DNA from: Methanoculleus sp. UBA77
Lineage (GTDB): Archaea > Halobacteriota > Methanomicrobia > Methanomicrobiales > Methanoculleaceae
Direction of reading: 5' to 3'
Assembly: GCA_002499455.1 (NCBI GenBank)
Contig: DALN01000062.1
Span: 11,056-21,646, forward strand
Length of the DNA stretch: 10,591 nt
Shown: positions 4,764-10,591 of the stretch, piece after piece
Layout of the letters: every line of letters begins with the position of its first letter
Position numbering within the stretch: the first letter of the stretch is position 1
The notes under the pieces: model-generated
Database searches by the model: none
Told to the model about the DNA's origin: nothing
The model's input: the letters and a program-made list of their open reading frames with translations, nothing else
Translations under genes and position numbers: made by a program

Positions 4764-6602
4764 TTAGATGAACCGGGGCTTCCGGGAGAGCTGCCGGGGG
4801 GTGTAGAGCTGGCGGAATGGCTTTCCGGCGGTCTCCATCTTCACCGCCTGGATGAGCTCGTCCTCGCTCATCGTCTCCTTGTAGGGCTTCTTCTTCTCCG
4901 AGAGTTTCCGGATGGTGACCGTGAGCCTGCCGGTCTCGGCCTCCTGGTCGCCGATCACCACGACGTAGGGGACCCAGTCCATCCCGGCCTCGCGGACCTT
5001 CTTGTTCACGCTCTCGTCTCTGTCGTCGACGTCCGCCCGGATGCAGGCGGCGTTCAGGCGGGCGCTGATCTCTTCGGCGAAGCAGACGTGCCGCTCCGCG
5101 ACCGGGACCAGCCTGACCTGGGTCGGGGCAAGCCAGGTCGGGAACGAGGGGACCTCCTGGGCTGCGGTGTTCTCGAGCATCGCGCAGATCACCCGCTCGA
5201 TCGAGCCCGTCGGCGAGCAGTGAAGGATCGGGGGGTGGACTTCCGTCCCTTCGGGGGTGTAATACTTGATGTCGAACCGGTTTGAACTCTCCACGTCGAT
5301 CTGGACCGTCGGGTTCTCGATCGGCCGGCCCTGCGCGTCGATCGCCGCGAGGTCGACCTTTGCGATCCAGTAATGGACCCGGTCGGAGAGGACCTCGATC
5401 AGCATCGGGACGCCCGACTTCGCGACCAGCTCCTTGACCCAGAGTTCGTACTGGTCGTAGAAGTCGCGGGTGCACCGGAAGACCCCGACGAGCGGGGTCT
5501 CGAGATCCTCGCCGCTCTTCCAGCCCATCGCGAGCTGCTCCTCAAACGCCGTAAGCGTCCCGTCGACGTCGCGGCAGAGGGTGTGCATGTCGGGCATCGT
5601 GAAGGCGCGGAGGCGCTTCAACCCGATCACCTCGCCCTTCTGCTCGTGCCGGAACGAGTAGGTCGAGAGTTCGTAGAGCTTCATCGGGAGGGTGTTTGGA
5701 GAGATGTGCATGTCGTGCATGATGGAGAACATGCCGAAGCACGCCGCAAACCGGAGCATCATGTCGCGGTTGCCGCTCTTGAACCGGTACTGCCGCTCCC
5801 CGAACTTGGCGGCGTGCTCCGAGATCGCCTTGTCGGCGAGGTCGTACATCACCGGGGTCTCCACCGGCATCCCGCCGTACTCAAGCACCCGTGCAAGGAC
5901 GTAGTCGGAGAGGAGGTCGCGGATCAGCTTGCCCCGGGGCATCCAGCGGTGGTTTCCGACATCCGCGCGCGGTTCATAGTCCACGAGCTCCTTCGCACGC
6001 ATCAGGTCGACATGGATCGGTTCGGATCCGTCGGGGTTCGGGTAGCCGAGTTCCTTCCGTACCAGGGCGGCAAACGGTGTCTTCTCCCCGGCGTATGCTG
6101 CCGCGTCTCTCCGCTCACCCTCGGGGGTCAGGACGAAGAACTCGTGCTGGATCTCCTTCTTCGGCGCGGCCGCCCCTCCTTCGCCGGGGACGATCGTCCG
6201 GGAGAGCTCCGAGAGGGGATGGCCCTTGCAGGTGAGGGAGAAGGCCTTGTACCAGCCGAACGGCGCACGTTTCACGACGAACTCGCCATTTGCCTTGAGA
6301 GCCTCCTCGATGCCCTTGAGAGCGCTCACTGCCGCTTCCGGCGATGAGAGGTCGGAGGAGAGGTGGGCGTAGGGGTAGATCATGATATTGGTAGTGCCGA
6401 GCTGCCGGGCGGTGGTGACGATCTCGTCCGCCGCCTGCCGGACGGAGTCCTCGATGTTCTCTTCGTCAACCGACTCTACCGCACAGAAGACGGCGAGCGC
6501 CTCGTCGAGGGCATCCTTCGGGACGGCAACCTCTTCGGCGACCTTCGTCTTCTTCCGGGCCTCGTATTCGATATGGTCTGAGTGAATCAGGAGAAGTCGC
6601 AT
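4764..6602 (-). CDS. thrS: threonyl-tRNA synthetase, archaeal type
   Basis: This cytoplasmic class II enzyme charges tRNA-Thr with threonine. At 612 residues it is full length for the archaeal form. Residues 1 to about 140 (MRLLLIHSDHIEYEA onward) are the archaeal editing domain, related to D-aminoacyl-tRNA deacylase, which removes mischarged serine. The catalytic core follows. The zinc that selects threonine should be held by C288 (RFAAC), H340 (PDMH) and H461 (ILHCSPTGSIER). Motif 2 is YSFRHE with R318, and motif 3 is GSIER (466-470). The anticodon-binding domain spans about 490-612. The start is well supported: GGAGAT lies 7 nt upstream and a TATA box at the right distance. A T6 run follows the stop. 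It is transcribed separately from dcd, 142 nt upstream. All expected domains and key residues are present. Confidence 0.97.
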   Translation of the reverse strand: MRLLLIHSDHIEYEARKKTKVAEEVAVPKDALDEALAVFCAVESVDEENIEDSVRQAADEIVTTARQLGTTNIMIYPYAHLSSDLSSPEAAVSALKGIEEALKANGEFVVKRAPFGWYKAFSLTCKGHPLSELSRTIVPGEGGAAAPKKEIQHEFFVLTPEGERRDAAAYAGEKTPFAALVRKELGYPNPDGSEPIHVDLMRAKELVDYEPRADVGNHRWMPRGKLIRDLLSDYVLARVLEYGGMPVETPVMYDLADKAISEHAAKFGERQYRFKSGNRDMMLRFAACFGMFSIMHDMHISPNTLPMKLYELSTYSFRHEQKGEVIGLKRLRAFTMPDMHTLCRDVDGTLTAFEEQLAMGWKSGEDLETPLVGVFRCTRDFYDQYELWVKELVAKSGVPMLIEVLSDRVHYWIAKVDLAAIDAQGRPIENPTVQIDVESSNRFDIKYYTPEGTEVHPPILHCSPTGSIERVICAMLENTAAQEVPSFPTWLAPTQVRLVPVAERHVCFAEEISARLNAACIRADVDDRDESVNKKVREAGMDWVPYVVVIGDQEAETGRLTVTIRKLSEKKKPYKETMSEDELIQAVKMETAGKPFRQLYTPRQLSRKPRFI

Positions 6603-6609
6603 GGTTTAT

Positions 6610-6613
6610 CTCC
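6610..6613 (-). promoter_or_regulatory. Shine-Dalgarno of thrS
   Basis: GGAG (extended GGAGAT) lies on the - strand with a 7-nt spacer before the ATG at 6602, giving the clearest ribosome binding site in the window. Confidence 0.7.
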
Positions 6614-6641
6614 AGTTGAATCGTTCAATATCTGTTTTCCT

Positions 6642-6651
6642 GCTATATAGT
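6642..6651 (-). promoter_or_regulatory. TATA box of thrS
   Basis: The - strand reads ACTATATAGC, a near-consensus archaeal TATA element in a GC-rich setting. It predicts a start near 6618-6622 and a leader of about 15-20 nt that includes the SD. Confidence 0.7.
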
Positions 6652-6678
6652 GCATGACATTCCCGGGACCGGAGCGAA

Positions 6679-6696
6679 GGTGCGCCGCGCCGCACC
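6679..6696. other. GC hairpin between dcd and the thrS promoter
   Basis: GGTGCG (6679-6684) pairs with CGCACC (6691-6696) around CCGCGC and can fold on either strand. A second small dyad, CCGGG/CCCGG (6731-6742), lies directly after the dcd stop. Neither is followed by a T-run on the - strand, so termination of the upstream operon here is only suggested. Confidence 0.3.
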
Positions 6697-6744
6697 CCCT
6701 GCCGCGGGGCGAGGGAGGCGCGGGCGATCTCCGGGTTCCCGGCG

Positions 6745-7308
6745 TTACTCCTGCGCGCTCCGCGCATTCTCGTGGTAGCGGGAGAGGGTCGCCTGCCGCT
6801 GGTCCATGTACTTCGCGTCCTGCTTCATGTTGTATGGGCGCGCGGCACGGTCCGTGCGGTAGAAGACCAGCTGCCCGATCGGCATCCCGGCGTAGACCCT
6901 GACCGGCCGGGAGTTCACGTTGCACATCTCGAGCGTGATGGTTCCGCGGAACCCGGCGTCGATCCAGCCTCCGGTCTGGTGGAGTTCGACCCCGAGACGC
7001 GCGATGCTGCTCTTCCCCTCGATGCTCGCCACGACATCGTCGGGGAGCTCGATCGCCTCCAGGGTCTCAGCGAGGAGGAACTGACCCGGTGCGAGGACGA
7101 TCGATTCGGCCGTCGTCTCCTCGGTCTTTGCGCAGACGCTCTCCTTCTCGTAGGGGTCGATCACGGTCTCTCCGGGGAGATACCAGACAAAATGGGAGCC
7201 GAGCCTGATATCCAGCGAGTTCGGCTGGATCAGGTCGGGCTCGAATGGGTCTACCTTGATATGCCCCCGCCTGATGCGGTCTTCTATCTGCCAGTCGACA
7301 AGAATCAT
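6745..7308 (-). CDS. dcd: dCTP deaminase, possibly bifunctional with dUTPase
   Basis: This trimeric enzyme of the dUTPase fold makes dUTP from dCTP on the way to dTTP. The protein has 187 residues. EGKSSIARLG (97-106) carries the phosphate- and active-site residues S100 and R104, and E127 in ITLE is spaced exactly as the catalytic Glu of E. coli Dcd (27 residues after the matching Ser). Between them lies HQTGGWIDAGF (110-120). This resembles the HQTAGWIDAGF of the M. jannaschii deaminase-dUTPase more than the HVTAHRIDPGW of the deaminase-only E. coli enzyme, so this protein may release dUMP directly. The C-terminal flap (KYMDQR onward) is present. GGAGAG lies about 9 nt before the ATG. It follows the TrmJ-family gene by 24 nt on the same strand and is probably the last gene of the topA operon. 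Deaminase identity is firm; dual activity is inferred. Confidence 0.93.
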   Translation of the reverse strand: MILVDWQIEDRIRRGHIKVDPFEPDLIQPNSLDIRLGSHFVWYLPGETVIDPYEKESVCAKTEETTAESIVLAPGQFLLAETLEAIELPDDVVASIEGKSSIARLGVELHQTGGWIDAGFRGTITLEMCNVNSRPVRVYAGMPIGQLVFYRTDRAARPYNMKQDAKYMDQRQATLSRYHENARSAQE

Positions 7309-7332
7309 TCTTAGATCTCTCCTTATGGCCGG

Positions 7333-8040
7333 TTAGTCTTTGCAGTCTTTGTTATCCATCTGCCACTCCGCCCGGCGCATCAGCCCGTGCAGGGTGCTCG
7401 CCTCGCGGATGGTCAGTTTCGTCCTGCCGATCAGCCGACGGATCAGGATCATCGTGTTCTCCCGCTTGAAGTCGGGGTGGTCGATCCGGTCAAGGAACGC
7501 GTCGATGTGCTCGTAGAGGGCATCCATCTGGGCGGGTCCCGCGATCGGATACTCCCCGCGGGGGAGGTTGGCGAGTTCGTAGCAGAGGATGCCCACCGCG
7601 TGGGAGAGGTTTAAGATGGGGTAGACATCCGAGGTCGGGATGGTGCAGATGAGGTTTGCCCGTTTGAGTTCCTCGTTTGCAAGCCCCCAGTTCTCCCGGC
7701 CGAAGAGGATCGCGACGGTCCCGTCGATATCGGCGACGATCTCCCGGACCTCCGCCGGCGAGTAGTAGGGCATCCGCATCGGGGTGCAGACCGATTTGCT
7801 CACCTCGCCGGTCGTCGCGACGACAAAGTCGAACTCGCGGTAGACCTCGGCGACCGTCATCCGGCGGGCGCCATCGAGGACGTCGCGGGCATGGGAGGCG
7901 CGCATGATCGCGTCGTCGCCGAGCTCGCAGGGGTTGACCAGCACCAGGCGGGTGAACCCGAAGTTCTTCATCACCCGGGCGGCAAACCCGACGTTTCCCT
8001 CATAGAGGGGTTCGACCAGGACGATTGAGACCTCGGGCAT
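7333..8040 (-). CDS. trmJ: TrmJ-family tRNA 2'-O-methyltransferase (SPOUT)
   Basis: This 235-residue SPOUT methyltransferase probably methylates the ribose of a nucleotide in the tRNA anticodon loop (position 32 in studied TrmJ enzymes) using S-adenosylmethionine. The three SpoU motifs are visible: EGNVGFAARVMKNFGF (14-29) with the conserved Asn and Arg, ILFGRENWGLANEEL (111-125), and YPILNLSHAVGILCYEL (140-156), which forms part of the trefoil knot holding the cofactor. A C-terminal extension of about 75 residues is typical of TrmJ. The ATG at 8040 overlaps the stop of the lipid gene as TGATG; a GTG three bases earlier (8043) would give a GTGA overlap and one more residue. The ATG form matches the usual family start MPEVSIVLVEP. 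Tight coupling to the preceding gene suggests joint translation. The exact target nucleotide cannot be told from sequence. Confidence 0.9.
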   Translation of the reverse strand: MPEVSIVLVEPLYEGNVGFAARVMKNFGFTRLVLVNPCELGDDAIMRASHARDVLDGARRMTVAEVYREFDFVVATTGEVSKSVCTPMRMPYYSPAEVREIVADIDGTVAILFGRENWGLANEELKRANLICTIPTSDVYPILNLSHAVGILCYELANLPRGEYPIAGPAQMDALYEHIDAFLDRIDHPDFKRENTMILIRRLIGRTKLTIREASTLHGLMRRAEWQMDNKDCKD

Positions 8041-8732
8041 CACTGTACCGCCCGGACCGTCGCCCGGAGCACATCGATCCCTTCATCGTAGACGGCGTTC
8101 CCCACGACGATCGTGTCGGCGATGCGGCCCATCTCCGCCGCCTGCTCGGCCGAGCGGATCCCGCCGCCGTAGTAGAGGGTGGCGTGCTCGACTGCATCTG
8201 CCGCCGCCTGCACGATTGCAGGATCCCCGTAGGTCCCGCTGTACTCGATGTAGACGATCGGGAACCGGAAGTAGCGATCCGCGACCTCCACGAATGCGGC
8301 CACATCCTCTGCCGAGAGGTTGCAGTTCGCCCCCGTCACCCGGCCGACGGCCGAGTTCGGGTTGAGGACGATGTATGCCTCGGGCACCACCATATCCCAG
8401 TCGACGCTCTCTGCGTTGCGCAGCCAGGCGTAGTGCTTCCCGACGATCCAGCGGACGTCGTTTGTATTCATCACGCTCGGCACGAAGAGGTGGTCGACCG
8501 CCCCGTCGAAGATGGCGCAGTCGGGGCTCGCCGGTTCGATCACCAGCGGCAGTCCGTAGGAGGAGACCAGATCCAGGAGTTCGCGGAGGTTCTCCTGCGT
8601 CACGTTCAGGGTCCCCGAGAGCATCAGGGCGTCGGTTCCACTCGTCACGATCTCTTCGATGGCGCCTGGCGGGAGGTGTTTGTCGGGGTCGAGTTTCGTC
8701 ACGTGTGCCCAGGTCTTCCAGTTCGCGTGCAT
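8040..8732 (-). CDS. geranylgeranylglyceryl phosphate synthase
   Basis: This enzyme joins geranylgeranyl diphosphate to sn-glycerol-1-phosphate, the first committed step of archaeal ether lipids, at or near the membrane. It is a TIM-barrel of the PcrB/GGGPS family; 230 residues is the usual length. Family motifs in order: W-K-T-W-A-H-V-T-K-L-D-P-D near the start, SGT and TQEN, DHLFVPSVMNTNDVRWIVGKH, EAYIVLNPNSAVGRVTGA, VYIEYSGTYGD (the glycerol-phosphate and Mg2+ region), YYGGGIRS and VVGNAVYDEG, the standard phosphate-binding loops near the C-terminus. The ATG lies 4 nt after the topA stop, and the gene's own stop overlaps the next gene, so it sits in an operon. The SD is weak (GTGA in the topA stop region), which fits translational coupling. 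Prenyl chain length is inferred from the archaeal host. Confidence 0.95.
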   Translation of the reverse strand: MHANWKTWAHVTKLDPDKHLPPGAIEEIVTSGTDALMLSGTLNVTQENLRELLDLVSSYGLPLVIEPASPDCAIFDGAVDHLFVPSVMNTNDVRWIVGKHYAWLRNAESVDWDMVVPEAYIVLNPNSAVGRVTGANCNLSAEDVAAFVEVADRYFRFPIVYIEYSGTYGDPAIVQAAADAVEHATLYYGGGIRSAEQAAEMGRIADTIVVGNAVYDEGIDVLRATVRAVQ

Positions 8733-8736
8733 GGTG

Positions 8737-10591
8737 TCACTTCAGGTGGCTGATGTAGTCGTGGAGTCTGGTCTTTGCGATGCCGGTGATCGAGGCGACC
8801 TTCTCCGGGTCGGCCGAACGGAGCGTCTCAGCGTCGTAGATGCCTGCAAGGTAGAGCCGATCGACGGTCGCCTCACCGATACCGGGGATCTCCAGGAGTT
8901 CCTTCCTGCCGCGCTCGAGGGCGGCTCTGGTGACTTTCGCTGGAACCGGGCGGCCGAGGTGCCTGCAGACCGTCTCCACATGTTTATGTACGGTCTCGGG
9001 ATTAATGCCGGTTTTGCTTGCAAGGTAGGGTATTGGGAGGTAGCAGAAGTCGTCGGGGCTCATGATGCCCCCTGCCTGGTACTTCTTCAGGCTGACCGCG
9101 GGGACACCGGCTTCCCGGAGGACGCGCTCGTTGCAGAGCCCGCGGGCGGCTTCCAGGAGCTCCGTCGCCCCGGCGTCGCCGAGGCCTGCCTTCTTCAGTG
9201 CCGCAGGCTCCGCCCGGGCGAGCGCGCGGATATCCCCTATCCCCTGCTCGAGAAGACTCTTGATGATCTTTGCGTGGCTGCGGCCTTTGCGCGGCGGAAC
9301 AATCTTTCTGACGAACTTCCGGAGTTCCGAGCGGCGCCGGAGGATCTCGAGTGCATCCTCTGCCTCGCTGATGAGCTGCCCGGCCTCGCCCGCATCGATG
9401 CCGGCGGCATCAGCCAGAGCACCGGGCTGCATCCCGGCGATCTCGGAGACCGTGTAGATGTGGTGCGCGTGCAGGCGCCGCATGAGGTCGTCGGTCATCG
9501 AGGGCATCATCCTGAGCGCCTCGGTGTTCGAGGCGATATGGCTGCAGAGCGGGCAGCCTATCGTCCACGGGGGCGAGCCTTTCCGGATCAGGCGGACGTG
9601 GGCAAGCCCGTGCGTCTCGCAGACCTCTTCGGTCCGGATCGCCTTGCCCCAGGTGCTGCCGGGCAGGCTGATGTTGAACCGGCACTCAGGGTAGCCGGTG
9701 CACCCGATGAACTGGGAGACGCCGAGGTGCCGGATCCGGATATCGCGGCCGCAGACGGGGCAGGGGCCGACGGTATGCTCCTCCGCGGTCTGCTCCATGA
9801 TCTCCTCGCCGATCTCCTTCTCGTGGGCTTCGAGTTCGTCAAAGACCCTATGCAACATCTCCCGGGACTCGGCGATGACGTCGTCGCGGGACCGCTGGCT
9901 CTGCTTGATGAGCTGCATATGCTCCTCAAGCGTCCTGGTCATCTCGGGCTCGGTGATCGTCTCCGCGTGGTTGTCGAGCGCGTCTATGACGGCCCGGCCG
10001 ACGAGCGTCGGGCGGAGCGGGTTCCCCTCCACGTAGCGGCGGGATACGAGTTTGCCGATCACCTCGTGCCGGGTGCTCTTCGTGCCGAGGCCGAGCTCCT
10101 CCATCACCTGGATGAGCCGGCTCTGGGAGAAGCGTGCCGGCGGCTGCGTCTGCTTCTCCTCGAGGTTCACCTTCCTGATCGGCAGCCGTTCGCCGACAGT
10201 GAACGCCGGGAGGATGTTCTCCTTTGCCTCCGAGTAGGGGTAGATCCGGCGCCATCCCGCATAGAGGAGCCTCCCGCCGGTTGCGGTGTACGGCTCGCCC
10301 GACGCGTCGAAGAGGCACTTCGTCGTCGTCCAGGTCGCGTCGGGGGAGAGGGTCGCGAGGAACCGCCGGACGACGAGCTCGTAGACCTTCCACCGGTCCT
10401 GGCCGAGGGCCTCGCGGGTCGCGGCACCCGTCGGGTGGATCGGCGGGTGGTCGGTGCTCTCCTTCTTGCCCCGGGTCGGGACCGGTCGGCGGTTCTTCTG
10501 GACCCAGGCGACGTCGGCATTAAAGACCCCGCCGCGGAGCGCCTCGAGGATCCCGTTCAGGTTCAGGGACTTCGGGTAGACCGTGTTGTCG
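8737..10591 (-). CDS. topA: DNA topoisomerase I, type IA (N-terminal part outside window)
   Basis: The frame is open from the right edge to a TGA at 8739-8737, giving 617 residues of the C-terminal part. It relaxes negative supercoils by cutting one DNA strand. The first residues, DNTVYP, belong to the segment just after the active-site tyrosine, which therefore lies only a few codons outside the window. TDHPPIHPTG (46-55) and GLGTKSTR (167-174) are hallmark type IA motifs. A C4 zinc finger follows (C277, C280, C297, C303), then a degenerate one (C324, C346, C349). The last 250 residues (about 369-615) carry four units resembling paired helix-hairpin-helix domains, the clearest being LLEIPGIGEATVDRLYLAG near the end. 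Such tails bind DNA non-specifically; bacterial TopA uses zinc ribbons instead. It leads a probable operon, 4 nt before the lipid gene. A GTG at 10170 is internal and not a start. Confidence 0.95.
   Translation of the reverse strand, partial: DNTVYPKSLNLNGILEALRGGVFNADVAWVQKNRRPVPTRGKKESTDHPPIHPTGAATREALGQDRWKVYELVVRRFLATLSPDATWTTTKCLFDASGEPYTATGGRLLYAGWRRIYPYSEAKENILPAFTVGERLPIRKVNLEEKQTQPPARFSQSRLIQVMEELGLGTKSTRHEVIGKLVSRRYVEGNPLRPTLVGRAVIDALDNHAETITEPEMTRTLEEHMQLIKQSQRSRDDVIAESREMLHRVFDELEAHEKEIGEEIMEQTAEEHTVGPCPVCGRDIRIRHLGVSQFIGCTGYPECRFNISLPGSTWGKAIRTEEVCETHGLAHVRLIRKGSPPWTIGCPLCSHIASNTEALRMMPSMTDDLMRRLHAHHIYTVSEIAGMQPGALADAAGIDAGEAGQLISEAEDALEILRRRSELRKFVRKIVPPRKGRSHAKIIKSLLEQGIGDIRALARAEPAALKKAGLGDAGATELLEAARGLCNERVLREAGVPAVSLKKYQAGGIMSPDDFCYLPIPYLASKTGINPETVHKHVETVCRHLGRPVPAKVTRAALERGRKELLEIPGIGEATVDRLYLAGIYDAETLRSADPEKVASITGIAKTRLHDYISHLK

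Noticed and set aside
5373..6347. 324-residue open frame antisense to thrS
   Set aside because: It is a shadow of GC-rich codon use: low-complexity composition rich in Arg, Glu, Leu and Val, no recognisable motifs, and it lies wholly inside a certain gene.
8025..8753. 242-residue open frame antisense to the GGGP synthase gene
   Set aside because: It covers a conserved lipid gene on the other strand; its residues reflect the complement of that gene's codons.
8737..10170. Treating topA as a complete 477-residue gene starting at GTG 10170
   Set aside because: The same frame stays open to the window edge and encodes conserved type IA topoisomerase motifs (DNTVYP, TDHPPIHPTG) upstream.
1..10591. 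CRISPR array, insertion sequence, phage, toxin-antitoxin or defence system
   Set aside because: No spaced repeats, transposase, integrase, inverted terminal repeats or known defence domains were seen on either strand; all recognised genes except DUF3795 have ordinary cellular roles.

Overview
The window looks like a housekeeping stretch of a GC-rich euryarchaeal methanogen, most likely of the Methanomicrobiales (Methanoculleus-like). That placement comes from recalled protein similarity, not from a search. The archaeal signs are direct: a geranylgeranylglyceryl phosphate synthase (ether lipids), a threonyl-tRNA synthetase with the archaeal type of N-terminal editing domain, TATA-box promoters about 25 nt ahead of plausible transcript starts, and a tRNA gene without an encoded CCA end.

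Left half, all on the + strand (1-3929). It opens with the last codons of a TPR-repeat protein, followed by a strong GC hairpin. Next come a bifunctional mannose-1-phosphate guanylyltransferase/mannose-6-phosphate isomerase (GDP-mannose supply for glycans), a tRNA-Gln(UUG) gene, a small cysteine-rich DUF3795 protein of unknown function, and a membrane-domain-only CPA2 cation/proton antiporter. These genes are 130-240 nt apart and most have their own candidate TATA box, so they look like single transcription units.

The two halves meet tail to tail at 3928-4018. A textbook stem-loop plus T7 terminator serves the antiporter, and a smaller hairpin with a T-rich tail serves the opposite strand.

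Right half, all on the - strand (10591-4019). Reading in transcription order: topA (DNA topoisomerase I, N-terminus outside the window), GGGP synthase, a TrmJ-family RNA 2'-O-methyltransferase, dCTP deaminase, then thrS from its own strong promoter, then a rubrerythrin-like diiron protein from its own promoter. The first four are spaced 4 nt, -1 nt (TGATG overlap) and 24 nt, and look like one operon joining DNA topology, membrane lipid synthesis, tRNA modification and nucleotide supply. Between thrS and the diiron gene lies a 289-nt spacer with a strongly G-skewed, quadruplex-compatible stretch and a 16-nt near-palindrome.

I saw no mobile element, CRISPR array, defence island, origin or obvious new system. 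The points most worth a second look are the long helix-hairpin-helix tail on topoisomerase I, the G-rich spacer, the A-G mismatch in the tRNA-Gln anticodon stem, and the 15-cysteine DUF3795 protein.
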